Source of the DNA: Chitinimonas_A lacunae
Lineage (GTDB): Bacteria; Pseudomonadota; Gammaproteobacteria; Burkholderiales; Chitinimonadaceae
NCBI RefSeq assembly: GCF_042650885.1
Contig: NZ_JBHSBU010000001.1
Location: 2,728,001 to 2,792,000 of the forward strand
Length of the DNA: 64,000 bases
Reading direction: 5' to 3'
Positions within the stretch are counted from its first letter, which is position 1; every line of letters begins with the position of its first letter. The notes under the pieces were generated by a model. That model worked only from the letters and a program-made list of their open reading frames with translations. It was not told the origin of the DNA and did not search any database. The translations under genes were made by a program, and so were the position numbers. Shown here in pieces: positions 43,358 to 51,905 of this stretch.

Positions 43358-43738
43358 ATGAAAAAACTCACACGGAAACTGCTGCTGACTGCTGGTCTCG
43401 CCATGCTGGGTGTGGCGGCACAAGCGGGTTCGTTCTGTACCAAGTCAGCCGACTCACTCGAACTGCGCTGCGGTTTTGCCACTCCGGAACTGGCGGGCGC
43501 CTGGGCCTTTGGCGTTGATAGCAAAGGGACGATGCGGGGGCTGGAGTATTTCGGCATCGTCCAGGTCTGGAATGCGCCCTACTACTATCCGATTGCAGCA
43601 CTGCCCCAAAGCGGGCCGCGCACCAACACCAATCTGTTCTGGTCCTTTCTGCGTCACGGCACTCCGAACGAGGTACGGGCAATGCATGTGATCATGTGGG
43701 ATCCCAATGTCGAGGTTCAGCACGACTTGGAGGAGTAA
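43358..43738 (+). CDS. Small secreted protein of unknown function, 126 residues
   Basis: Signal peptide MKKLTRKLLLTAGLAMLGVAAQAG; mature protein about 102 residues. It is rich in aromatic residues and carries two cysteines (FCTKS and LRCGF) that may form a disulphide. No family recognised. Good ribosome site (CGGAGA). The preceding non-coding DNA is AT-rich while the gene itself is GC-rich, and it is followed by several hairpins. It stands alone. Confidence 0.7.
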   Translation: MKKLTRKLLLTAGLAMLGVAAQAGSFCTKSADSLELRCGFATPELAGAWAFGVDSKGTMRGLEYFGIVQVWNAPYYYPIAALPQSGPRTNTNLFWSFLRHGTPNEVRAMHVIMWDPNVEVQHDLEE

Positions 43739-43800
43739 GTCCGCCAGTCTGGTGTCCAGATCCAGGGACACCCTGTTGAAGGTATGACAGGCCAGGCAGG

Positions 43801-43829
43801 ACGGCGCGGTCATCGACCGCGCCGTTTTC
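43801..43829 (+). terminator. Terminator after the small secreted protein gene
   Basis: Stem ACGGCGCGGT/ACCGCGCCGT with loop CATCG, then TTTCT. Two further hairpins flank it (GGTGTCC/GGACACC at 43751-43772 and CGGTCCGGC/GCCGGACCG at 43848-43872). The rest of this 381-base gap (43739-44119) shows no gene. Confidence 0.8.
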
Positions 43830-44062
43830 TCGACTGCATGCCAAAGGCGGTCCGGCAAGGGGTGCCGGACCGTTAGGGGAGAGAATGGAGAGGCCAGGGC
43901 ACGCACTTCAGGGCAGCGACACACCAAGCAAGCTGCCTCTGCGGAGCGTCCCGGACCATCGCAGGCTTCACCCGGACATCAGCCGAGTACTGCGGCAGCC
44001 GGAGGGAGACTGGGCGAGATTTGAATGAATTATTACTTTTAATCCATTCTCCGCGATACACA

Positions 44063-44078
44063 TAGCAGTTACTTTGCT
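44063..44078 (-). repeat. Divergent paired TGCAA repeat after metE
   Basis: Minus strand AGCAAAGTAAC-TGCTATG: the two words are 11 bases apart, 42 bases after the metE stop, and are followed by GGATTAAAAGTAATAATTC. Confidence 0.4.
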
Positions 44079-44119
44079 CATTTATTGATTTTCTTAAGCA
44101 ACCCCTCCCAACCGGCCAA

Positions 44120-46414
44120 TCAGGCCGACACCGACTGCTTATCCTGCTGACGCGACTCCGCCAGACGGCTGCGCAGCCGCTTTGCCGCCGCCACCATATT
44201 GGCCAGCGCCGCTTCGGTCTCGCTCCAGCCGCGCGTCTTGAGGCCGCAGTCGGGGTTGACCCACAGCCGCTCGGCCGGGATCACCGTCAGGGCCTTTTCG
44301 AGCAGCCGCTGCATTTCGGCGCCATCGGGCACGCGTGGCGAGTGAATGTCGTAGACGCCCGGTCCGATCTCGTTGGGGTAGGCAAACTCGGCAAATGCAT
44401 CGAGCAGCGTCATATCGGAGCGGGCCGTCTCGATGGTGATCACATCGGCGTCGAGTGCCGCAATGGCCGGCAGGATGTCTTCGAATTCCGAGTAGCACAT
44501 ATGGGTATGGATCTGGGTGGCCGGATCGGCACAGCCCGACGCCAGCCGGAACGCCGCGACCGCCCATTCAAGATACGCCGGCCAATCGGCACGCCTGAGC
44601 GGCAGGCCCTCGCGGAAAGCCGGCTCGTCGATCTGGATCGCGGCGATGCCGGCCCGGTCGAGATCGGCCACCTCGTCGCGCAGTGCCAGCGCAATCTGCC
44701 GGGCCACCACGGCACGTGGCAGGTCGTCGCGCACAAACGACCACTGCACCAGGGTGATCGGGCCGGTCAGCATGCCCTTCATCGGCTTGTCAGTCAGCGA
44801 CTGGGCATAGCGGCTCCAGGCCACCGTCATCGGCTGCGGCCGCGCCACATCGCCCCAGATCAGCGGCGGCTTGACGCAGCGCGAACCGTAGCTCTGCACC
44901 CAGCCATGACGGGTGGCGGCAAAACCGTCGAGCTGGCTGGAAAAGTATTCGACCATATCGTTGCGCTCGGCCTCGCCGTGGACCAGCATATCGAGGCCCA
45001 GCGCTTCCTGCCGCTCCACCGCCAGAGCAATCTCGGCGCGCATTGCCGCCAGATAATCGGCTTCGGCCAGATCGCCACGCTGCCAGGCGCCGCGTGCGGC
45101 ACGGATGGCCGTGGTCTGCGGGAAGGAACCGATGGTGGTGGTGGGCAGCAAGGGCAGGTCCAGCCTGGCACGCTGCGCGGCATAGCGCACCGGATAGGGC
45201 GCCGAGCGGCCCGCATCGGGCGCCGCGGCCAGCCGCGCCGCCACATCGGCGCGCTGCCGACCGGGCAGATGGGCAAAACGCGCCCGCGCCTGCCGTTGCT
45301 GCTCCAGCGCCTGGAACGACACCGAGCGGCCCAGTTCGAGCGCCCGCGCCAGGATGGCGAGCTCGCTCAGTTTCTGGCGGGCAAAGGCCAGCCCGTCGCG
45401 CAGGCCCGCTTCGAGCCCGTCTTCCTGTTCCAGATCGACCGGGACATGCAATAGCGAACACGACGGCGCCAGCCACAGCCGCTGCCCCAGCCGACGTTTG
45501 ACTGGTTCGAGCACATCGAGCACGGTGTCGAGGTTGGTCTTCCAGATATTGCGGCCATCGACCACCCCAAGCGACAGCACCCGATCGAGCGGCCAGTTGC
45601 CCAACAGCGGCTCGACCTGCTCGGGTGCGCGCACCGCATCGAGATGGATTGCCGCCACCGGCAGCTCGCGCAGCAGCGCCGCCCGCTCGGCCACGCCGGA
45701 GAAGTAGGTGGCCAGCAGTATCCGTGGACCGGCCACCGCCAGCTCGCGATAGACCGGGGCAAAGGCGGCCAGCCATTCGGGCTCCAGATCGAGGCCAAGG
45801 ATGGGCTCATCGAGCTGCACCCAGGCCACGCCCAGCGCGGTCAGCCGCTGCAACACCCGACGATAGGCCGGCAGCAGCCGCGCCACCAGCGCCAGCGGCT
45901 CGATGCCCTGGACCCGGGCCAGCCGCAGCAGGGTCAGCGGACCGACCAGTTGCGGCTTGACCTGGAAACCGGCCAGCAGGGCTTCGTTGATCTCGTCGAA
46001 CAGCCAGTCGGGACCGCCGTCGAAGCGGCTGTCGGCGTCGAATTCCGGCTTCAGATAGTGATAATTGGTGTCGAACCACTTGGTCATCTCAAGCGCCGGC
46101 TGGCCGGCATTGCCGCGCGCCAGTTCGAAATACTGGCGCCGGTCGAGCCGGTCCGGCGCAAAGCCGAAGCGGGCCGGCAAGCCGCCGAGCAATACGGCGG
46201 TATCGAGCACATGGTCGTAATAGGAGAAGTCGCCCGCCGCGACCAGGGACAGGCCGGCCTCACGCTGCCAGCTCCAATGACGCAGCCGCAGATCGCGGCC
46301 GACGGCGGCCAGGCCCGCTTCATCGAGTTCGTTGCGCCAGAAGGCTTCCTGGGCAAATTTCAGTTCGCGCCGGGCGCCGATACGGGGAAAACCCAACAGA
46401 TGCGTCGTCAACAT
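44120..46414 (-). CDS. metE: Cobalamin-independent methionine synthase
   Basis: 764 residues with the duplicated MetE barrels. The zinc and homocysteine site in the second half is read in THMCYSEFEDILPAIAALDADVITIE (His and Cys) and WVNPDCGLKTRGW (second Cys). The N-terminal LGFPRIGARRELK is typical. It transfers methyl from methyltetrahydrofolate polyglutamate to homocysteine. The start at 46414 is chosen over a GTG at 46420 because GAGGAG lies five bases before this ATG. Divergent from metR, its usual activator. Confidence 0.95.
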   Translation of the reverse strand: MLTTHLLGFPRIGARRELKFAQEAFWRNELDEAGLAAVGRDLRLRHWSWQREAGLSLVAAGDFSYYDHVLDTAVLLGGLPARFGFAPDRLDRRQYFELARGNAGQPALEMTKWFDTNYHYLKPEFDADSRFDGGPDWLFDEINEALLAGFQVKPQLVGPLTLLRLARVQGIEPLALVARLLPAYRRVLQRLTALGVAWVQLDEPILGLDLEPEWLAAFAPVYRELAVAGPRILLATYFSGVAERAALLRELPVAAIHLDAVRAPEQVEPLLGNWPLDRVLSLGVVDGRNIWKTNLDTVLDVLEPVKRRLGQRLWLAPSCSLLHVPVDLEQEDGLEAGLRDGLAFARQKLSELAILARALELGRSVSFQALEQQRQARARFAHLPGRQRADVAARLAAAPDAGRSAPYPVRYAAQRARLDLPLLPTTTIGSFPQTTAIRAARGAWQRGDLAEADYLAAMRAEIALAVERQEALGLDMLVHGEAERNDMVEYFSSQLDGFAATRHGWVQSYGSRCVKPPLIWGDVARPQPMTVAWSRYAQSLTDKPMKGMLTGPITLVQWSFVRDDLPRAVVARQIALALRDEVADLDRAGIAAIQIDEPAFREGLPLRRADWPAYLEWAVAAFRLASGCADPATQIHTHMCYSEFEDILPAIAALDADVITIETARSDMTLLDAFAEFAYPNEIGPGVYDIHSPRVPDGAEMQRLLEKALTVIPAERLWVNPDCGLKTRGWSETEAALANMVAAAKRLRSRLAESRQQDKQSVSA

Positions 46415-46509
46415 GGTCACTCCTCAAGGTTGATCTGTGAGTGGCATCATGTTGGTCGGAACCGTATTATTCAAACTCATTAAATTACACAAATACATGA
46501 GGAATTCTC

Positions 46510-47433
46510 ATGCACCCACTGCTCGAACTGCGCCATCTGCGTACCGTGGAAGCCCTGGTGGACAGCGGCGGGGTCAGCCGGGCCGCCGAGCGGCTGTTTC
46601 TGACCCAGTCGGCGCTGTCGCACCAGTTGAAGCAGCTCGAAGACCATTTCGGGCTGGCGCTGTTTGAACGCAAATCCCAGCCGCTCAAGCTGACCCCGGC
46701 CGGCCAGCGGCTGCTGACCCTGGCCCAGGAAGTTCTGCCGCGCGTCCAGGACGCCTGTCGCGATCTGGCCAAACTGCGCGATGGCGCAGCCGGCAGCCTG
46801 CGGGTGGCGGTCGAATGCCATACCTGTTTCGATTGGCTGATGCCGGCGATGGACGAATACCGGCCGCGCTGGCCCGAGGTGGAACTCGATATCGTGTCGG
46901 GCTTCCATGCCGACCCGGTCGGGCTGCTCCATCGTGACGATGCCGATCTGGCCGTGGTGTCGGAGCGCGATGAGGATGAAGCGGTGCACTACTTTCCGCT
47001 GTTCCGCTATGAAATCGTCGCCTTGCTGGCCAATGGCCATCCGCTGGCCGACAAGCCCTGTCTCGACGCCAGCGACTTCGCCAGCGAGACCCTGATCAGC
47101 TATCCCGTGCCCGACGATATGCTCGACCTGATCCGCCAGGTGCTGCGTCCGGCCGGCATCCAGCCCAAACAGCGGCGCAGCAGCGAACTGACGGTCGCCA
47201 TCCTGCAACTGGTGGCGAGCCGACGTGGCATCGCCGCCCTGCCCGCCTGGGCCGTGGCCACCTATCTCGAACGCGGCTATCTGGCCGCCCGGCCGATCAC
47301 CGCGCGCCGGCTCTACGGCGAACTCTATGCCGCCGTCCGGCCCAATCGGGCGACGCTGGCCTATATCGAGGATTTCGTGGCTACGGTCAGAGCGACCTGT
47401 GCGGCAAGCCTGCCGGGGATTGTGCTGCTGTAG
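46510..47433 (+). CDS. metR: MetR, LysR-type activator of methionine genes
   Basis: 307 residues. LysR helix-turn-helix in LRHLRTVEALVDSGGVSRAAERLFLTQSALSHQLKQLE, then a homocysteine-sensing domain (VECHTCFDWLMPAMDEYRPRWPEVELDI is MetR-like). It is transcribed away from metE over a 95-base gap. A near-palindrome CATGAGGAATTCTCATG covers its start (46496-46512) and could be an autoregulatory site. A paired TGCAA repeat follows the stop. Confidence 0.92.
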   Translation: MHPLLELRHLRTVEALVDSGGVSRAAERLFLTQSALSHQLKQLEDHFGLALFERKSQPLKLTPAGQRLLTLAQEVLPRVQDACRDLAKLRDGAAGSLRVAVECHTCFDWLMPAMDEYRPRWPEVELDIVSGFHADPVGLLHRDDADLAVVSERDEDEAVHYFPLFRYEIVALLANGHPLADKPCLDASDFASETLISYPVPDDMLDLIRQVLRPAGIQPKQRRSSELTVAILQLVASRRGIAALPAWAVATYLERGYLAARPITARRLYGELYAAVRPNRATLAYIEDFVATVRATCAASLPGIVLL

Positions 47434-47499
47434 CCGATGGCTGCGTCAGGCGGCGCCGGACATCGAGGACGCGCGCCATCGACCAAAAGGAAAGTTTCT

Positions 47500-47515
47500 T
47501 GCAAATCACCTGCAA
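47500..47515 (+). repeat. Paired TGCAA intergenic repeat, copy 6
   Basis: TGCAA at 47500 and 47511 (TGCAAATCACC-TGCAAGA), followed by AAATAAGAAAAATTTATT; 67 bases after the metR stop. Confidence 0.65.
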
Positions 47516-47549
47516 GACTGGATGCGACCTATATTCAAATAAGAAAAAT

Positions 47550-48236
47550 TTATTCCAATCCTTCTTCATCACGTAGACTCAGCACCGCCCAACCACGCGC
47601 CGTGGCATGGGCCAGCAGGCGCGGGTCGGGATCGACGGCGACCGGCCGGTCTACCTTTTCGAGCAGCGGAATATCGTTGACCGAATCGCTGTAGAACCAG
47701 CGCTGATCGAAGTCTTCCCAGCGCCGACCGAGGCGGGCGAGCCAGGCATCGACATGGACGATCTTGCCTTCGCGCAGACAGGGCTCACCGATCAGACGGC
47801 CGGTGAAGTCACCCGCCGCATCGGCCTCGGGTTCGGTGGCCAGCAGGTGTTCGACACCAAACAGCGCGGCAATCGGTTCGGTCAGGAAACGGTGGGTCGC
47901 GGTGACGATCGCGACCAGATCGCCCGCCGCCAGCCGCTCGGCCACCAGCGCCCGGCTGCGCCGGGTCAGCATCGGCTCGACCCGCTCGCTCAGGTATTCG
48001 CGCCGCAGCGCTTCGAGTTCGTGGCGGCGGAACGGGGTCAGCAGACTCAACTGAAAAGCGTAATAGGCCGGCACATCGAGCGTGCCCTCGCGGTACTGGC
48101 GCTGCCAGTCGGCACAGCGCTCGGCATGGATGGCCGCGTCAAGGTGACCGCGCGCCAGCAGGAATTCCCCCCAGGCCATCTCGCTATCGCCGGACAGCAA
48201 GGTATGGTCGAGGTCGAACAAGGTCAGGCGGGTCAT
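47550..48236 (-). CDS. HAD-superfamily subfamily IB phosphatase (SerB-like)
   Basis: 228 residues. Motif I is LTLFDLDHTLLSGDSE, motif II is VAIVTATHRF and motif IV is WFYSDSVNDIPLLEKVDRPVAVDPDPRLLAHA. The IB subfamily includes phosphoserine phosphatase and related small-molecule phosphatases; substrate unknown. It follows hda by two bases in the same direction. Confidence 0.85.
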   Translation of the reverse strand: MTRLTLFDLDHTLLSGDSEMAWGEFLLARGHLDAAIHAERCADWQRQYREGTLDVPAYYAFQLSLLTPFRRHELEALRREYLSERVEPMLTRRSRALVAERLAAGDLVAIVTATHRFLTEPIAALFGVEHLLATEPEADAAGDFTGRLIGEPCLREGKIVHVDAWLARLGRRWEDFDQRWFYSDSVNDIPLLEKVDRPVAVDPDPRLLAHATARGWAVLSLRDEEGLE

Positions 48237-48238
48237 GG

Positions 48239-48919
48239 CTACTCCAGTTCGTCGCGCTTGAGCGCCTCGCGCACAAAGGGCAGGGTCAGCGGCCGTTGCG
48301 CCGCCAGCGCGGCATGGTCGAGCCGGTCGATCAGGCGGGTCAGCGAGCCCAGGTCGCGGCTGGTATGCGTGACCAGATAGCGGCATACCTCCTCGCCGAT
48401 CTCGCAACCCCGGACCCGGGCGCGATGGCGTAGCAAGGCAGCCTTGTCCTCATCGGCCGGTGCCTCGACATGGAACACCAGGCCCCAGCCCAGTCGGGTC
48501 TGCAAATCGTCGCGCAGCGGCAGCCGCGCCGGCGGCAGCTCGCCGGCGGCGACCAGGGCGCAGCCGCGTTCGCGCTGGGCGTTGTAGAGGCCGAACATCA
48601 CCACCTGGCCGTCCTGATCGAGCCGTTCGATATGGTCGACCGCCAACAGATCGTAGCCATGGGCCATTTCGCCCAGCGGTTCGAGCGCGGCATCCCAGTA
48701 GCAGGCGTGCAGGCCGGCTTCGCTGGCGCGGGCGACCGTGGCGCGCAGCAGATGGGTTTTGCCCACCCCGGCCTCGCCCCATAGATAGGCGGCTTTTTCG
48801 GGCAGACGGTCGTCGGCCAGGTCTTTGAGACAGGTGAAGACTTCGAGATTGGGGCCGATCAGAAAATCGTCGAAACCGAACGGCTCGGGCAATTGCAGGT
48901 CGAGCGCCAGTTGCCTCAT
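48239..48919 (-). CDS. hda: Hda, DnaA regulatory inactivator
   Basis: 226 residues, DnaA-like AAA+ domain without the DNA-binding domain. It opens with the clamp-binding peptide MRQLALDLQL (QLALDL matches the beta-clamp motif). Walker A is WGEAGVGKTHLL and Walker B is LLAVDHIERL. Hda bound to the sliding clamp drives ATP hydrolysis on DnaA after initiation. It overlaps the AI-2E-type permease gene by four bases. The hda-permease-purM neighbourhood is conserved in betaproteobacteria. Confidence 0.93.
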   Translation of the reverse strand: MRQLALDLQLPEPFGFDDFLIGPNLEVFTCLKDLADDRLPEKAAYLWGEAGVGKTHLLRATVARASEAGLHACYWDAALEPLGEMAHGYDLLAVDHIERLDQDGQVVMFGLYNAQRERGCALVAAGELPPARLPLRDDLQTRLGWGLVFHVEAPADEDKAALLRHRARVRGCEIGEEVCRYLVTHTSRDLGSLTRLIDRLDHAALAAQRPLTLPFVREALKRDELE

Positions 48920-50046
48920 CGACGATACCAGCGGCTGGCGAAATACAGCGGTTGCAGATGCCGGAACCCCACCACCAGCGCCGCCGCCATCGGCAGCGCC
49001 AACAGCACCCCGACAAAGCCGAACAGCTTGCCGAAGGCCATCAGGGCGAAGATCACGGTCACGGGATGCAGGCCAATGCGCTCGCCGACCAGACGCGGCG
49101 TGACATAGAAGCTCTCGATCAGCTGACCCAGCGTAAAGACCGCCCAGATCGGCAGCAGCCCGCCCAGCGACTGGAACTGCAATAGTCCGGCCAGGGTGCC
49201 GAGCAAGAGGCCGACCGTGGCGCCCAGATAGGGCACGAAGATCAACAGGCCCGCCACGATACCGATCGGCAGGGCCGACTTGAGGCCGGTCATCCACAGA
49301 CCGAGGCTGTAGAACACCGCCATGATCAGCATCACCGCCACCTGACCGCGCAGGAACTGGCCAAGCACCGCATCGAGGTCGCGCATCACTTCATGGAGCT
49401 TGACCTTCCAGCGCGGCGGCGCCAGCCGCTCGACCCGGTGCAGCATGGCCGGCCAGTCGCGCAGGTAATAGAACAGCACCACCGGAATCAGCACCAGCGA
49501 GGTACTGAACTCGACCAGGGCCATCCCGCCCGAAGTGAGCGAGGGCAGCATGGCGGTAAGCACCCGGCCGGCCTCGCCGCCGTGTTCGGCCAGCCATTCC
49601 TTCAGATGATCGAGATCGAACGCCACATCGATGCCGAGCCGGCTTTCCAGCCAGGGCGCGGCGGTTTCGCGCAGCCATAGCAGCAGCTTGGGCAGATAGC
49701 CGTACAGGGCGCTCAATTGCTGGGCGAACATCGGCACGATCACCAGGGTCAGCGCCAGCACAACCAGCATCGTCCCGCTCAGGACAATCAGTGAGGAGAG
49801 ATTGCGCGACAGGCCAAGACGCGCCATGCGTGTCACCAGCGGCTCAAGGATATAGGCCAGGATGATCGAGGCAATGAACGGGGCCAGCACGCCGGCCAGA
49901 TAGTGCACCAGCAGCAGAACCAGCACCAGGGCGACCAAGGGCCAGTAGCGCTGCCAGACGCTGCGCTGTCGTGGGCCGCAGCCTCGGCTGCTGGGAAGCG
50001 GAGATGAGCGGCGGCTCGGTGTAGGCGTTTGGGGAGGCGTGCTCAT
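48916..50046 (-). CDS. AI-2E family permease (PerM-like)
   Basis: 376 residues with about eight membrane helices and the AI-2E signature regions (YWPLVALVLVLLLVHYLAGVLAPFIASIILAYILEPLV and VPYLGATVGLLLGTLAGLLQF). The family includes a proposed autoinducer-2 exporter and Na+/H+ antiporters; function here unknown. Proline- and serine-rich cytoplasmic N-terminus. Divergent from purM. Confidence 0.9.
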   Translation of the reverse strand: MSTPPQTPTPSRRSSPLPSSRGCGPRQRSVWQRYWPLVALVLVLLLVHYLAGVLAPFIASIILAYILEPLVTRMARLGLSRNLSSLIVLSGTMLVVLALTLVIVPMFAQQLSALYGYLPKLLLWLRETAAPWLESRLGIDVAFDLDHLKEWLAEHGGEAGRVLTAMLPSLTSGGMALVEFSTSLVLIPVVLFYYLRDWPAMLHRVERLAPPRWKVKLHEVMRDLDAVLGQFLRGQVAVMLIMAVFYSLGLWMTGLKSALPIGIVAGLLIFVPYLGATVGLLLGTLAGLLQFQSLGGLLPIWAVFTLGQLIESFYVTPRLVGERIGLHPVTVIFALMAFGKLFGFVGVLLALPMAAALVVGFRHLQPLYFASRWYRR

Positions 50047-50058
50047 TTCGGGTAGAAT
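50029..50058 (+). promoter_or_regulatory. Candidate purM promoter
   Basis: TTGGGG (-35), 18-base spacer, TAGAAT (-10), about 140 bases before purM. It overlaps the start of the divergent permease gene. Confidence 0.45.
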
Positions 50059-50199
50059 GCGCGCAAATTCCGGATGTTAGCGTCGGCGCCGCCCGCAGGG
50101 CCCGACGCGCGCGACGACCGGACGCCATTTAACCACACAACCGGCCCGCCCAGCGTCGCCGCTTGTTAGTTTTCCAGTCCCCATCCGCACGAGCCAGCC

Positions 50200-51246
50200 A
50201 TGACCGAAAGCCACCGCCCGTCCCTTTCCTATCGTGACGCCGGGGTCGATATCGACGCCGGCGACCAGTTGGTCGAGAACATCAAGCCGTTCGCCAAACG
50301 CACCATGCGGCCCGAGGTGCTGAGCGGCATCGGCGGCTTCGGCGGTCTGGTCGAAATCTCCAAGAAATATCAGGAACCGGTCCTGGTCTCGGGCACCGAC
50401 GGCGTGGGCACCAAGCTCAAACTGGCCATCGAACTGAACCGCCACGACACCGTCGGCATCGATCTGGTGGCGATGAGCGTCAACGATATTCTGGTGCAGG
50501 GTGCCGAGCCGCTGTTCTTCCTCGACTACTACGCCTGCGGCAAGCTCGATGTCACCACCGCCACCGAAGTGGTCAAAGGCATCGCCCAGGGTTGCGAACA
50601 GGCCGGCTGCGCCCTGATCGGCGGCGAAACCGCCGAAATGCCCGGCATGTACCCGGTCGGCGAATACGATCTGGCCGGTTTCGCGGTCGGCGTGGTGGAA
50701 AAGCGCAAGATCATCACCGGCGAAACCATCGTCCCGGGCGATGTGCTGCTGGGCCTGGCCTCCAATGGCGCCCATTCCAACGGCTATTCGCTGATCCGCA
50801 AGATTCTTCATCTGACCGAAGCCGACTTCACCGCCCCGTTCGACGGCGAGCGCCCGCTGGCCGATGTGGTGATGGCCCCGACCCGTATCTACGTCAAACC
50901 GCTGCTGAAACTCATGGACGCCCTGCCGGTCAAGGGTATGGCACATATCACCGGCGGCGGCCTGACCGAGAACGTGCCGCGCGTGCTGCCCGAAGGCGTG
51001 ACCGCCCAGATCGACGCCTCGTCCTGGCCCCTGCCCAAGCTGTTCCAATGGCTGCAACGCGAAGGCAATGTGGCCGAACAGGAGATGTACCGCACCTTCA
51101 ACTGCGGTATCGGCATGGTGGTGGTGGTCGCCGCCGAGCACGCCGACGAGGCCGTGCGCATCCTGTCGGGTGAAGGCGAAACCGTTTATCGCATCGGCGA
51201 GATCCGCAGCCGCCAGGGCGACGAGCACCCGACCCAGGTCGCTTAA
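50200..51246 (+). CDS. purM: Phosphoribosylformylglycinamidine cyclo-ligase
   Basis: 348 residues. It closes the imidazole ring to give aminoimidazole ribotide in purine synthesis. Signatures are LSYRDAGVDIDAGDQLVENIKP, VSGTDGVGTKLKLA, GETAEMPGMYP, SNGAHSNGYSLIRKI and HITGGGLTENVPRVLP. Full length. A strong terminator separates it from purN. Confidence 0.96.
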   Translation: MTESHRPSLSYRDAGVDIDAGDQLVENIKPFAKRTMRPEVLSGIGGFGGLVEISKKYQEPVLVSGTDGVGTKLKLAIELNRHDTVGIDLVAMSVNDILVQGAEPLFFLDYYACGKLDVTTATEVVKGIAQGCEQAGCALIGGETAEMPGMYPVGEYDLAGFAVGVVEKRKIITGETIVPGDVLLGLASNGAHSNGYSLIRKILHLTEADFTAPFDGERPLADVVMAPTRIYVKPLLKLMDALPVKGMAHITGGGLTENVPRVLPEGVTAQIDASSWPLPKLFQWLQREGNVAEQEMYRTFNCGIGMVVVVAAEHADEAVRILSGEGETVYRIGEIRSRQGDEHPTQVA

Positions 51247-51265
51247 GCAGCGTTTTCATCCCCCT

Positions 51266-51297
51266 GGGCGACGGCCTGGCCGTCGCCCGCGTTTTTT
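51266..51297 (+). terminator. Terminator between purM and purN
   Basis: Stem GGGCGACGGC/GCCGTCGCCC with loop CTG and a six-T run; 20 bases after purM and 12 bases before purN. Confidence 0.88.
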
Positions 51298-51308
51298 GCA
51301 CGGCTGCC

Positions 51309-51905
51309 ATGAAAAACATCGTCATCCTGATTTCCGGTCGCGGTTCCAATATGCAGGCCATCGTCGAAGCCGAGCTGGGCGACGCCCGGGTCGCGGCCGT
51401 GATCGCCAACCGCCCCGATGCAGCGGGTCTGGCCTGGGCGGCTGAGCGCGGCATCGCCACCGTCGCGCTCGACCACAAGGCCTATGCCGACCGTCTGGCC
51501 TTCGATCGCGCGCTGATGGCCGCCATCGACGACTTCGCACCCGATCTGGTGGTGCTGGCCGGCTTTATGCGCATCCTGACCGCCGAATTCACCGCGCATT
51601 ACCGTGACCGGCTGCTCAATATCCACCCCTCGCTGCTGCCGTCCTTCCCGGGCCTCGACACCCACCGCCGCGCCATCGAGGCGGGTTGCAAGCTGGCTGG
51701 CTGTACGGTCCATTTCGTCACGGCCGAACTCGACCATGGCCCGATCGTGGCCCAGGCCGCCGTGCCCGTGCTCGACCAGGACGACCCCGCGAGCCTCGCG
51801 GCCCGGGTGCTCAAGGAAGAACACCGCATCTACCCCGCCGCCGTGCGCGATGTGCTGGCCGGGCGGCTGCGCATCGATGGCCTGCGGGTCGTCGCCAGCG
51901 CCTGA
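51309..51905 (+). CDS. purN: Phosphoribosylglycinamide formyltransferase
   Basis: 198 residues. It adds formyl from 10-formyltetrahydrofolate to GAR. The N-terminal IVILISGRGSNMQAI, the VVLAGFMRIL strand and NIHPSLLPSFPGLDTHRRAIEAG with the catalytic His and downstream Asp are all present. Its stop overlaps the next gene (TGATG). Confidence 0.95.
   Translation: MKNIVILISGRGSNMQAIVEAELGDARVAAVIANRPDAAGLAWAAERGIATVALDHKAYADRLAFDRALMAAIDDFAPDLVVLAGFMRILTAEFTAHYRDRLLNIHPSLLPSFPGLDTHRRAIEAGCKLAGCTVHFVTAELDHGPIVAQAAVPVLDQDDPASLAARVLKEEHRIYPAAVRDVLAGRLRIDGLRVVASA

Noticed and set aside
46415..46509. SAM or cobalamin riboswitch before metE
   Set aside because: The metE-metR gap is too short and has no riboswitch signature; control by MetR is the simpler reading.
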